From assembly GCF_000293805.1 (NCBI RefSeq), contig NZ_AMBZ01000011.1, positions 1-64,000 on the forward strand: DNA of 64,000 nt, read 5' to 3'. The stretch comes from Paenibacillus alvei DSM 29. GTDB taxonomy: Bacteria > Bacillota > Bacilli > Paenibacillales > Paenibacillaceae. The notes under the pieces were generated by a model that did not search any database, was not told the origin of the DNA, and saw only the letters and a list, made by a program, of their open reading frames with translations. Shown in pieces: positions 1-10,866 of this stretch. Every line of letters begins with the position of its first letter. Within the stretch, counting starts at the first letter, position 1. A program made the translations under genes and the position numbers.

Positions 1-500
1 AAGTTGGTAAGCAAGTTGCGGTCAACCAATGCATCAAAGTAATCTGCTTTAGGCTGCATGACTGAAATCTGCTCATTTGCCTTCCGTACCGTTTCAAGTG
101 TTGCCTTAAATATCAGCTTCGTTTGATCATCTGCATGCGGTAGATATGTGCTAATGAATAGATCCTCATTTGCTACATATCCGCCTGTCTTTCTGATGGT
201 TGGTAAGACTTCATCAAATACCCATGATTCGAATTTCTCGGCCTCATCTAATTTGGAGCGCGACACCAGTCGATAAAGATTACCTTCAGAAATGAACTTG
301 ATCTGCTGTTCCCCGCCGTTAGTAAGGACTGAACGAAACGTGCACCCCTTTTCATTGCAATGGTCACGAACAGCTTTTTGAGGATTCGCATACCCCAACA
401 TTGTCGCGGCCTTCGTGGCACCAAACCAAGGTTGTCCATCTACTGATATCGCTTCAAGTTCACCAAATGCTGGGTGTTTGAACACTTGTAATTGGTTCAT
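1..500 (-). CDS. Phage antirepressor, Bro-N domain (partial, 3' end outside window)
   Basis: The reading frame opens with ATG at 500 and stays open for about 166 codons to the window edge. Its first ~110 residues have Bro-N features: an early GQPWFGATKAATMLGYANP segment, a later RLVSRSKLDEAEKFESWVF segment and the terminal VLPTIRKTGGY. Bro-N proteins are DNA-binding and in temperate phages are usually fused to a KilA-C/ANT domain that counteracts the lysogenic repressor. That second domain would lie outside the window. The gene is last in the leftward early cluster (Cro-like, DUF771, Bro-N), 19 bp after the DUF771 stop, the expected place for an antirepressor. Confidence 0.85.
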   Translation of the reverse strand, partial: MNQLQVFKHPAFGELEAISVDGQPWFGATKAATMLGYANPQKAVRDHCNEKGCTFRSVLTNGGEQQIKFISEGNLYRLVSRSKLDEAEKFESWVFDEVLPTIRKTGGYVANEDLFISTYLPHADDQTKLIFKATLETVRKANEQISVMQPKADYFDALVDRNLLTN

Positions 501-519
501 GCTGGTTTATCTCCTTTCT

Positions 520-789
520 CTAGCTATCTGGTTGTTCCATTAACCATGTCTCTAAAAAGTCCCTAGTTTCACGAGCTGGATAATACCAGTTTCGTCCTAC
601 CCTCCGTTTTGGGAATCTCTTATCGAAAAAGAACGTTTTCTGAATTAAATTCCAACTCATTTTAGTTCTACGTTTCAATTCCGCAGTATCCCAATACACA
701 AATTCTGCGTCTATTTCCTTTATCATTGCCGTTATTTTTTCACGACACATTCGCTTTACTTCTACTTCATCAACAGAAACGCTAATCAT
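520..789 (-). CDS. DUF771-family phage protein
   Basis: An 89-residue protein with a W-N-L-I-Q...F...KRRVGRNWYYPA-type C-terminus typical of DUF771, small phage early proteins with an excisionase-like winged-helix pattern that usually follow the Cro-like gene. It begins two bases after the stop of the upstream XRE gene, so it is probably translated from the same leftward early transcript. Function is not established. DNA binding is an inference from the basic C-terminal half (KRRVGR) and from position. Confidence 0.65.
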   Translation of the reverse strand: MISVSVDEVEVKRMCREKITAMIKEIDAEFVYWDTAELKRRTKMSWNLIQKTFFFDKRFPKRRVGRNWYYPARETRDFLETWLMEQPDS

Positions 790-791
790 TC

Positions 792-1007
792 CTAGGCCAC
801 CTTTCCATAAGCTAACTCATCTAAAGAAGCATCCAGGGCAATAGAAATGCGCATCAGTGTTTCCAAACTAGGTGCATAGCGTCCGTTTTCTACATCGGAG
901 ATGTATGATCGAGACAGGTTTGTTAAAACGGATAACTTCATTTGGCTCATTTTCTTTTTCTTTCTTGCCTTTTTAATTGACAATCCCAATATTATTTTGT
1001 CTAGCAT
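792..1007 (-). CDS. XRE-family regulator, Cro-like
   Basis: A 71-residue protein that is almost entirely one Cro/CI helix-turn-helix; the recognition segment is LSRSYISDVENGRYAPS. The start is fixed by GGAGG seven bases before ATG at 1007. It diverges from the CI-like gene at 1238, and the two share nearly the same recognition helix (LSRSYI-S/A-DVE), so both should bind the same ACGTCA sites. One of those sites overlaps this gene's own translation-initiation region. By position it would be the lytic-side regulator of the first prophage. Confidence 0.85.
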   Translation of the reverse strand: MLDKIILGLSIKKARKKKKMSQMKLSVLTNLSRSYISDVENGRYAPSLETLMRISIALDASLDELAYGKVA

Positions 1008-1009
1008 TT

Positions 1010-1217
1010 ACGTCACCTCCTGCATATAATGTACAGTATTCACGTCATATTGTAAAAGCCCAAATTGCATTAAATTGCAGCAAATTGAAGAGAAACAACT
1101 ATAATATCGTCAATTCACGTCATTTTGCTCATTTTTACTTGTATTTACGTCATTTTTGATATTGTATTCCCGACATTTCATGGATATACTAATCTTAAAC
1201 GTCGGTTATACACGTCA
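1010..1217. promoter_or_regulatory. Lysogeny control region with five ACGTCA operators and divergent promoters
   Basis: ACGTCA occurs five times on the same strand: 1010-1015, 1042-1047, 1117-1122, 1147-1152 and 1212-1217. A leftward promoter fits TTTACA (1056-1051), 17 bp, TACATT (1033-1028), with the second copy inside its spacer. A rightward promoter fits TTGTAT (1162-1167), 17 bp, TATACT (1185-1190), bracketed by copies four and five. The arrangement matches a CI/Cro-type switch. Operator identity is inferred from repetition and placement. Confidence 0.7.
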
Positions 1218-1237
1218 TTTAAAAGGAGAAATACAGA

Positions 1238-1552
1238 ATGACTCTTGGAGAAAACATTAAATACTTCCGTAAAAAGAAAGGCATGACACAGTTTGATTTA
1301 GCCACAAAAACTAAATTATCACGTTCTTACATCGCTGATGTTGAGCGTGACCGATACAACCCAAGTGTCGATACTTTACAAACAATTGCATCAGCTATTG
1401 ATGCTAAAGTTTATGAATTAATGGGTGAAGAAGTAAGATCAATTGACACCATTGCGGCTCATCACGAGGGAGAAGTATGGACAGCCGAAGAAATGGAAGA
1501 AATCGAACGGTTTAAGGAGTTTGTAAGATCAAAACGTAAACATCAGGAGTGA
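1238..1552 (+). CDS. XRE-family repressor, CI-like
   Basis: A 104-residue protein with an N-terminal HTH (NIKYFRKKKGMTQ ... LSRSYIADVERDRYNPS) followed by an acidic, glutamate-rich C-terminal tail with no RecA-type autocleavage domain. AAAGGAG precedes the ATG. It lies four bases before an ImmA-type peptidase gene and diverges from the Cro-like gene. Short repressors without a cleavage domain are commonly removed by a co-encoded ImmA protease, so ImmA-mediated induction (as in ICEBs1) is the likely mode of derepression here. That is inference from gene order. Confidence 0.85.
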   Translation: MTLGENIKYFRKKKGMTQFDLATKTKLSRSYIADVERDRYNPSVDTLQTIASAIDAKVYELMGEEVRSIDTIAAHHEGEVWTAEEMEEIERFKEFVRSKRKHQE

Positions 1553-1556
1553 CTCT

Positions 1557-2014
1557 ATGTCATGTGAAATGCTGTTGGTCGAAGCAGATAGATGTGGTAT
1601 TGATGTATATGAAAAGCTCATGAAATCTACCATCAAAGGATTGTATTGTGACAATAATATTTGGATTAATAGAAATATTGAAACTGACTACGAAAAGAAA
1701 TGTGTTCTCGCCGAAGAACTCGGCCACCATCATACTACTGTTGGAGACATACTGAACCAAAATAAATTAGGTAATAGGAAACAAGAAAAGCTAGCGCGGA
1801 ATGCATATAAAAAGCTGATCCCTCTTTCATCGTTCGTTGATGCTCATCTAAGAGGGATAAGTAACCGTTAGAACTAGCTGAGTTTTTATGCATTACAGAG
1901 GAGTTTCTCGATTCATCAATATCTAGATACAAAGAGAAATACGGAATGTATGCTTCTTATGGAATATATACTATTTGTTTTGAACCACTGGGAGTTTTAG
2001 AAATGTTTGAATGA
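1557..2014 (+). CDS. immA: ImmA/IrrE-family metallopeptidase (frameshifted by one base)
   Basis: The frame from ATG 1557 carries the zinc-peptidase signature AEELGHHHT but stops at 1871 after 104 residues. A second frame continues with LAEFLCITEEFLDSSISRY, the usual ImmA C-terminus, to the stop at 2014. Adding one T in the run at 1868-1869 restores a single 152-residue protein, the normal family size. In ICEBs1, ImmA cleaves the ImmR repressor; the adjacent CI-like repressor would be its target. The break fits the homopolymer indel pattern seen across the window, though a true null allele is possible. Confidence 0.75.
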
Positions 2015-2098
2015 CTTGCAATCTCCAGCCAGCAAGGCTGTTAATATATACTTAAATACCGAACATATGTTCCGTTATAAGGAGAGTGTTCAAGGGAA

Positions 2099-3252
2099 AT
2101 GGCTACGTACAGAAAACTACCTAGTGGTAATTGGCAAGCTAGGGTATCAAGGGATGGAGAAGAATTCAGTATTGGAACATTCAGAACAAAAAAGAAGCTG
2201 AGATTGAAGCTGGTAAAGTAGAAGAAAGGATCTACTATGGGCAGACACTGAATGACCGAAATATGTTGTTCGGTGAGGTTGCGGATGAATGGCTGAAACA
2301 TAAGCGGCCTGAGGTAAAAGAATCAACATATGAGCATCTGGAGCGAACTCTTAAGCTTCATATAAAACCAGAATTTGAAAACAGAAGAATCATGAAAATC
2401 CGCCGCTTTGAAATCAAAAAATGGATTCAGGGTTATGTTGATGCTTTAGACGAAAAAGGAAAGCCTAAATACTCATTTGGATCATGCCTCAGATATTTGT
2501 CAGTCATGAAGAGTATCTTTCATTTTGCAGTGTTTGAGCTTGAGGTACTAGAAAAAAACCCTGCTGATAAACTAAGGGTTCCTGTTAAAGATTCAACTGA
2601 GAAGGACGAGGCTGTTAAATACTATTCGTTGACCGAATTGAATCAATTGCTTGATTTTATGAAAGATTATCGGCATCAGCGATTCGAAAAGTATCAGATC
2701 TACTATACTCTTATGTACTTTTTGAGTCAGTCTGGGCTTCGAATAAGCGAATCTCTTGCATTGCGCTGGACAGATATTCAAAATGGGCACTTGACTGTTG
2801 AAAGACAAACAAGCAGAGACAAAAACAACAATCTTAAATTAACAACCCTTAAGAACACTTCTTCATATCGCACAATTCGTTTGGAAGAAGATGTACTTCA
2901 AGAACTAGAAAAATTCAGACTCATACAAAGCGACCATATTCAAAGAGGACTATTTATTCAAAATAAGGACAAAATCATTTTTCAAAACTATTTAGGTAAT
3001 TACTTAACTCCTTCGACGGTGCGAGATTCGATTAAAAAATACTGTGAGAAAGCTGGTGTCGAGTATAAAGGTACTCATGGATTCAGACATACTCATGCAG
3101 TATTACTGCTGGAATCTGGTGTAAGCCTTCTTTTTGTTTCTAAACGACTTGGACATAAAACAATCAAAACAACCGCAGATACTTACCTCGCTATTACAAA
3201 GAAAATTGAAGAAGACGAACTAAAAAAGTTCGCCTCCTACACAAAAAGATGA
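2099..3252 (+). CDS. int: Tyrosine-recombinase phage integrase (frame break at A6 run)
   Basis: Joining the ATG at 2099 to the long downstream frame gives a 384-residue integrase. It has an AP2-like arm-binding start (LPSGNWQARVSRDG), a SAM-like core-binding domain and a catalytic domain with Arg215, Lys252, His327-x-x-Arg330, His353 and Tyr363. The frames meet at six A followed by G (2188-2194). One extra A fuses them, but A_AAA_AAG in this phase is also a classical -1 slippery heptamer. Without the fusion the long frame starts at ATG 2263 and lacks the arm-binding domain. The gene lies at the prophage edge, as integrases usually do. Confidence 0.85.
2188..2194 (+). other. A_AAA_AAG slippery-type heptamer in the integrase frame break
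   Basis: Counting from ATG 2099, the codons read acA AAA AAG, the exact phase needed for -1 slippage into the long integrase frame. The zero frame stops at 2219-2221 after 40 residues. Because missing homopolymer bases are frequent in this sequence, a lost A is the simpler explanation. Confidence 0.4.
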
Positions 3253-3307
3253 AATTTGAATCGGCACGAAATCGGCACAAGCGATATCGCCCCACTATAT
3301 AATCACC

Positions 3308-3337
3308 TTACAACCCTTGTTGCACCAAGGGTTGTAA
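3308..3337. terminator. Perfect 12-bp inverted repeat between integrase and sufB; prophage right junction region
   Basis: The arms TTACAACCCTTG (3308-3319) and CAAGGGTTGTAA (3326-3337) flank a 6-nt loop, four bases beyond the sufB stop. The U-tract is poor on both strands, so it could be a suf operon terminator, part of the attachment site, or both. The prophage right end must lie between 3253 and here. The near-direct repeat AATCGGCAC at 3259-3280 follows the int stop. The core cannot be defined without the other prophage end. Confidence 0.5.
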
Positions 3338-3341
3338 GTAA

Positions 3342-4739
3342 TTAACCGATAGAGCCTTCCATTTCGAATTTGATCAATCTATTCATCTCAACCGCATATT
3401 CCATTGGCAGTTCCTTCGTGAACGGCTCGATGAAGCCCATAACGATCATTTGAGTCGCCTCATCTTCAGTTAAGCCGCGGCTCATCAGGTAGAAGAGCTG
3501 ATCCTCGGATACCTTGGATACAGTAGCTTCATGCTCCAATTGAATATTGTCGTTGCGGATCTCGTTGTACGGAATTGTATCAGACGTAGATTCGTTATCC
3601 AAAATCAAAGTATCACATTTTACGTTTGATTTTGCACCGTCAGAATCACGACCGAACGATGTCAAGCCGCGATACGAAACCTTACCGCCATGCTTGGAGA
3701 TCGATTTGGAAATAATGGTCGACGTTGTATCTGGAGCCAGGTGAATCATCTTCGCACCAGCATCCTGATGCTGACCTTTACCTGCTACCGCAATTGACAG
3801 TACAGAGCCTTTTGCTCCGCGGCCTTTCAATACGACTGCTGGATATTTCATAGTCAGCTTGGAACCGATGTTGCCGTCAACCCACTCCATGTTCGCATTC
3901 TCTTCCGCAACAGCACGCTTCGTAACCAGGTTGTAAATGTTCGGCGCCCAGTTTTGGATTGTTGTATAACGAACACGCGCATTTTTCTTCACGATAATCT
4001 CAACGACCGCACTATGAAGGGAGTTCGTGCTGTAGATAGGCGCTGTACAACCTTCAACATAATGTACGAAGCTGTCCTCATCTGCGATGATGAGCGTACG
4101 CTCGAACTGACCCATATTCTCGGAGTTGATACGGAAATATGCTTGAAGCGGAATTTCACACTTCACGCCTTTTGGCACGTAGATAAAGCTTCCGCCCGAC
4201 CATACTGCACTGTTCAATGCAGCGAACTTGTTGTCCGCCGGAGGAACGACAGATGCGAAGTGCTCGCGGAAGATCTCCGGATGCTCACGAAGTGCAGTGT
4301 CCGTATCCATAAAGATAACGCCTTGCTCTTCGAGATCCTTCTGCATGCTGTGATAAACAACCTCAGATTCGTACTGAGCCGATACACCAGCAAGGAACTT
4401 TTGTTCCGCTTCTGGAATGCCGAGCTTATCGAATGTTTCCTTGATCTCAGTCGGAACTTCTTCCCATGTCTTACCTTGCTTCTCAGAAGGACGCACATAA
4501 TATTGAATGTCGTTGAAGTCCAACTCATCCAAATCGCCGCCCCAACGAGGCATTGCCATTTTGTTAAATTGCTCAAGCGACTTCAAGCGGAATTCCAGCA
4601 TCCAGTCAGGCTCGCCCTTAATACGGGAGATCTCAGTAACGATCTCCGGCGTCAGCCCTTTACCGGATTGGAAGACTGCTTGGTGATTATCGCGAAAGCC
4701 ATATTTATACTCTTCCATTTCAGGCATCTTTTTCGCCAT
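3342..4739 (-). CDS. sufB: Fe-S cluster assembly scaffold SufB
   Basis: A 465-residue SufB, the usual Gram-positive length. SufB forms the SufBC2D complex on which [Fe-S] clusters are built in the cytoplasm before transfer to apo-proteins. The C-terminal beta-helix region includes the conserved [10 protein letters not shown] cysteine segment, and the C-terminus has [12 protein letters not shown]. The start is set by AGAGGAGG upstream of ATG 4739; an earlier in-frame ATG has no ribosome-binding site. It is the last gene of the leftward operon sufC-D-S-U-B and is the host gene next to the first prophage. Confidence 0.97.
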   Translation of the reverse strand: MAKKMPEMEEYKYGFRDNHQAVFQSGKGLTPEIVTEISRIKGEPDWMLEFRLKSLEQFNKMAMPRWGGDLDELDFNDIQYYVRPSEKQGKTWEEVPTEIKETFDKLGIPEAEQKFLAGVSAQYESEVVYHSMQKDLEEQGVIFMDTDTALREHPEIFREHFASVVPPADNKFAALNSAVWSGGSFIYVPKGVKCEIPLQAYFRINSENMGQFERTLIIADEDSFVHYVEGCTAPIYSTNSLHSAVVEIIVKKNARVRYTTIQNWAPNIYNLVTKRAVAEENANMEWVDGNIGSKLTMKYPAVVLKGRGAKGSVLSIAVAGKGQHQDAGAKMIHLAPDTTSTIISKSISKHGGKVSYRGLTSFGRDSDGAKSNVKCDTLILDNESTSDTIPYNEIRNDNIQLEHEATVSKVSEDQLFYLMSRGLTEDEATQMIVMGFIEPFTKELPMEYAVEMNRLIKFEMEGSIG

Positions 4740-4780
4740 AGTTGTTGTACCTCCTCTGTGCGAACGTCGCACTTGATCGC

Positions 4781-7728
<2,948 letters not shown>

Positions 7729-7768
7729 CGGTCTATCGCTCCTCCTGTCAATCGTTTGCTAGAATGAA

Positions 7769-8551
7769 TTACTCGCCTTGTCCAACTGTTTCGTCTGTAA
7801 TGCCGAGTTCTTCCTTCACCCAGTCGTAACCTTCGGCCTCAAGGCGCTCAGCCAGTTCAGGACCGCCGGATTTCACGATACGACCTTGCATCATAACGTG
7901 TACGAAGTCAGGCTTCACATAGTTCAGCAAACGTTGATAGTGCGTAATAACCAAGAATCCGCGATCTTCGCTGCGCATAGCATTTACACCATTTGCAACG
8001 ATTTTCAATGCGTCGATATCCAAACCGGAGTCGATTTCGTCCAAGACTACGATTTTCGGTTCCAGCATCATCATTTGCAAGATTTCGTTACGCTTCTTCT
8101 CCCCGCCGGAGAAGCCTTCGTTCAGGTAGCGATGAGCGAATTCTTCATTCATCTCCAGTTCTTTCATCTTGCCTTCCATTTGACGAATGAACTTGATCAA
8201 GGAGATTTCGTTGCCTTCACCGCGGCGAGCATTGATTGCGCTGCGCAAGAAGTCGGAGTTCGTTACACCTGCGATTTCGCTTGGGTATTGCATCGCAAGG
8301 AACAGACCCGCACGAGCGCGCTCGTCAACTTCCATCTCAAGCAAATCTTCTCCGTTAATTGTAGCAGAACCTTCTGTTACTTCATATTTAGGATGGCCCA
8401 TCAAAGCAGAAGCGAGTGTACTTTTACCAGTTCCGTTAGGACCCATGATAGCATGTACCTCGCCACCCTTCATTTCCAGATTGATTCCTTTCAGAATCTC
8501 TTTACCTTCAATGGTCGCCTTTAAACCATTAATGACGAATTGAGTTGACAT
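7769..8551 (-). CDS. sufC: Fe-S assembly ATPase SufC
   Basis: A 260-residue ABC ATPase with Walker A GPNGTGKST (37-45), signature FSGGEKKRNEI and Walker B VVLDEIDSGLD. SufC is a soluble ABC subunit that drives conformational change in SufBD. The start is ATG 8551 preceded by GGAGG; an upstream GTG-initiated extension has no ribosome-binding site. First gene of the operon, 40 bp before sufD. Confidence 0.97.
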   Translation of the reverse strand: MSTQFVINGLKATIEGKEILKGINLEMKGGEVHAIMGPNGTGKSTLASALMGHPKYEVTEGSATINGEDLLEMEVDERARAGLFLAMQYPSEIAGVTNSDFLRSAINARRGEGNEISLIKFIRQMEGKMKELEMNEEFAHRYLNEGFSGGEKKRNEILQMMMLEPKIVVLDEIDSGLDIDALKIVANGVNAMRSEDRGFLVITHYQRLLNYVKPDFVHVMMQGRIVKSGGPELAERLEAEGYDWVKEELGITDETVGQGE

Positions 8552-8899
8552 TGTGTTGTAACCTCCAGATTGATGGATTTGTAGAAAAGATGTATACTGA
8601 AAGAACAATAAATCTTTATCCACGCTATAAGATTTATCACATTGTAATCATTATAAAATGATTATCATTGATTCTCAATATAATTTTAAAACAATCATTT
8701 GTATAAATCAACCAGCGCCCCACCCATGCTGCCTCTATCTTTCGCCAAATAACTCCTTTATTCGTTACAAAAGCGCGCAATCTGCTAGAGTCACATCGCC
8801 TGCCAATTTTATATATAATTTCAGTAAAAAGCGCACCCTTCTCAGGATGCGCTTATATGTTTCTCATCAAGGTTAGTCATTTATATTATGCAGCCTTGC
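8552..8899. promoter_or_regulatory. sufC leader with Fur/PerR-like AT-rich inverted repeat
   Basis: No gene is visible in this 348-bp gap between sufC and dps. Around 8644-8677 there is AATCATTATAAAATGATT followed by TTATCATTGATTCTC. The 15-mer at 8653-8667 matches 11 of 14 defined positions of either the 7-1-7 Fur box or the PerR box. Iron or peroxide control of suf and dps would make physiological sense, but the match here is only moderate. The rest of the gap holds the dps terminator. Confidence 0.35.
8825..8854 (-). terminator. Rho-independent terminator of dps
   Basis: On the minus strand AAGCGCA (arm 8829-8835) pairs with TGCGCTT (8848-8854), and the stem is followed directly by a U-run ending in UACUG. 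It lies 46 bp beyond the dps stop. Confidence 0.8.
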
Positions 8900-9343
8900 T
8901 TACCCAAGAAGTGCATTCAACATCCATACATGCTTTTCAAGATCGGATTGAATGCCGATGAATAAATCATTTGTAGGCTCGTCCCCAGCAGCTTGCGCCG
9001 CTTCTTGAGCTACGCCGCATTCTGCAATCAATTGATTGAAGTCTTTAATAAGCTGCTTTACCATTTCTTCTCCTGTTTCATTGCCTGTCGCTTCTTGCAG
9101 TGTTGTATGCTCTAAATATTGCTTCACTGTTGCGTATGGTCTGCCTCCAATTGTAAGCAAGCGCTCAGCTACATCATCCATCTTCGCTGTAATTTCATTA
9201 TAGAATTCTTCGAATTTCTCATGCAGGGTGAAGAACAATGGACCTTTTACATACCAGTGGTAGTTATGAAGCTTCACATACAATACATTCAAGTTTGCCA
9301 CTTGTTGATTCAACAGAGATTGAAGTTTTTCGTTATTTGCCAT
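8900..9343 (-). CDS. dps: Dps-family ferritin-like DNA-protection protein
   Basis: A 147-residue four-helix Dps/MrgA homologue with the inter-subunit ferroxidase ligands in the expected places (NYHWYVKGP near residue 30; EFYNEITAKMDDVAERLL about 15-30 residues later). Dps dodecamers oxidise Fe(II) with hydrogen peroxide, store ferric iron and coat DNA under stress. A strong PerR/Fur-type box lies just upstream and a clear terminator downstream, so it is probably a monocistronic peroxide- or iron-responsive gene. Confidence 0.93.
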   Translation of the reverse strand: MANNEKLQSLLNQQVANLNVLYVKLHNYHWYVKGPLFFTLHEKFEEFYNEITAKMDDVAERLLTIGGRPYATVKQYLEHTTLQEATGNETGEEMVKQLIKDFNQLIAECGVAQEAAQAAGDEPTNDLFIGIQSDLEKHVWMLNALLG

Positions 9344-9379
9344 AATCGATACGCCTCCTAATTGATATCAATTTCTTAT

Positions 9380-9394
9380 TGATAATAATTCTAA
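9380..9394 (-). promoter_or_regulatory. PerR/Fur-type operator upstream of dps
   Basis: Read on the dps strand the 15-mer is TTAGAATTATTATCA. It matches 12 of the 14 defined positions of the PerR box TTATAAT-N-ATTATAA and 12 of 14 of the Fur core. It lies 37-51 bp upstream of the dps ATG. A further palindrome, ATTGATATCAAT, lies at 9361-9372. PerR control is the usual arrangement for mrgA/dps in Bacillales. Confidence 0.65.
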
Positions 9395-9681
9395 AGTAAT
9401 ATTAACTATTTTTCAAGACTTTCTTACACAAAACTGTTTGGTAATATTTTCTGGTGAAACTTGTATCTTTTCCTTACCAACGGATACTGCTCGGCTACTA
9501 TATATGTACCCGTGTCCACGTGAAATGAATCATCGCAACACGGCGTCCCATAAGGACTTGAGGCCATTAGTGTAACGCAAGCTCTTCCAATCAGCTATGA
9601 CACTTCATACACGCAAAATTGAAAATTCTCCAATATTATGTGTCCCTAGCGCATAGATCATACCCTTGTTTTAGATGTAGA
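9395..9681. other. Intergenic stretch upstream of dps, no gene seen
   Basis: Together with the dps promoter region this gives about 340 bp without a convincing reading frame between dps and the convergent end of the DUF1805 gene. I see no RNA gene, strong hairpin with U-tract or repeat. Confidence 0.5.
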
Positions 9682-9984
9682 TTAGAACATCAGTTGCAGC
9701 GCATCGCGGCCTTTCATGCCTACAAATATGCCCAAATTTCCCGCTTCATGGGTAATGGATTCAAGCGGAGCTTCGAGCAGTTGCTCCAGTGTTCGCACAC
9801 CAACGGCGCGCCCTGCAATAATCCCTCGATCTTGCAGCTTCGTATTCAACAACTCTACATCAAGCGCCCCGCACATGATGTACCCCTTATCTGTAGAGAT
9901 AGACAATAGTGTCGTTTTGGGCAACAATACTTCTACGCCCAACACGGTTTGTTCGCCAATATGCATGGGTATTAACCGTATCAC
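9682..9984 (-). CDS. DUF1805 family protein (YunC-like)
   Basis: A 100-residue protein with the family core DKGYIMCGALDVELLN ... RGIIAGRAVGVRT and LESITHEAGNLGI, matching B. subtilis YunC along its length. The start is GTG 9984, chosen because AAGGAGG lies eight bases upstream and the resulting N-terminus (MIRLIPMHIGEQ) aligns with YunC. A longer ATG-initiated version lacks a ribosome-binding site. Biochemical function is unknown. Confidence 0.85.
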   Translation of the reverse strand: MIRLIPMHIGEQTVLGVEVLLPKTTLLSISTDKGYIMCGALDVELLNTKLQDRGIIAGRAVGVRTLEQLLEAPLESITHEAGNLGIFVGMKGRDALQLMF

Positions 9985-10162
9985 TCCAAATGCCTCCTTC
10001 TTGTCATAACAGGATGGTATCATCTTATGCATTTACCGTATTTTTGGAACGAATGAGTCGAGAATCAATATTTAGTACTAATGAACTATATTTGTCGGAA
10101 TTTCTCCCGTATTATAATGTAATCATCTAGGCAAAATGTCCAGGTTGGAGGAATTACAGATC

Positions 10163-10780
10163 ATGCTTTATCCTACTTCATCTCAACGATCCGTCTTCAA
10201 GTTCAATGTAGACATCCTTGTACAAGGCGAATCCAACGTGGCTGCGCTAGAAGCTTTGCTGCAACTGCTGCAGCAGCACCCTGACATTCTGGATGCTCGT
10301 GTCCAATCTGGGAGTGAGCTCGGTTCTTTGTTGGAGCTTGCCGAAGCTATGCAGCAGCATAATATGAAGCAATCACCGTTTGACAAGCTGACTCAGACGC
10401 ATGCAGCTCAGGCCAGTTCCACGACTGTTGATACTCGGATGGACAGCCCCGCAGCTCGGACTCATAGCAAGAAAAATGCAACAGGCTCCGGGTCCACAGC
10501 GGACAAAGCATTACAAAACGCAGCCAATGAACCTAAACAGACTAACAAGCAACAAGCCGATGATGCCCGCCTGCAGGATGTTGAAAAGCAGCTTCGGAAC
10601 TACATCGATCAGAATTGCTTACTGCGCTTGCGCATTAACAAAGGAAAAGGCATAACGATGAGTCTCCCCTGCCGAATCCTCAATTATGACGCCTCGAATC
10701 AGCTGCTGAACGTATACCATGTCGATGAAAAGCAGGTATACGCTTTTAATCTGAATGAAATAGAAGACATGCAGCCCTAA
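10163..10780 (+). CDS. Conserved hypothetical protein (Paenibacillus-type)
   Basis: A 205-residue protein in three parts: an N-terminal segment (residues 1-65; FKFNVDILVQGE, then a leucine-rich helix); a low-complexity linker rich in Ala, Ser, Thr, Gln and Lys; and a C-terminal ~60-residue domain (NYIDQNCLLRLRINKGKG ... LLNVYHVDEKQVYAF) that looks like a small beta-barrel. GGAGG ten bases before ATG 10163 favours this start over the ATG at 10136. A strong terminator follows. I know of no function. Confidence 0.75.
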   Translation: MLYPTSSQRSVFKFNVDILVQGESNVAALEALLQLLQQHPDILDARVQSGSELGSLLELAEAMQQHNMKQSPFDKLTQTHAAQASSTTVDTRMDSPAARTHSKKNATGSGSTADKALQNAANEPKQTNKQQADDARLQDVEKQLRNYIDQNCLLRLRINKGKGITMSLPCRILNYDASNQLLNVYHVDEKQVYAFNLNEIEDMQP

Positions 10781-10800
10781 TTCTATAGCTCATGAATGCA

Positions 10801-10848
10801 CAACAGCCGCAATGAAGTCAGATCAGTCGACTCCCATTGCGGCTGTTG
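10801..10848. terminator. Bidirectional terminator hairpin
   Basis: A perfect 14-bp stem, CAACAGCCGCAATG (10801-10814) with CATTGCGGCTGTTG (10835-10848), lies between the convergent ends of the hypothetical gene at 10163 and the GGDEF-EAL gene. Confidence 0.75.
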
Positions 10849-10866
10849 CATTTCTCGTTGATTCAC

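Noticed and set aside
2007-2201. 64-codon rightward frame between immA and int
   Set aside because: Out of phase with the clear integrase N-terminus that starts at 2099; no family features.
7778-8524. 248-codon frame opposite sufC
   Set aside because: Antisense shadow of sufC.
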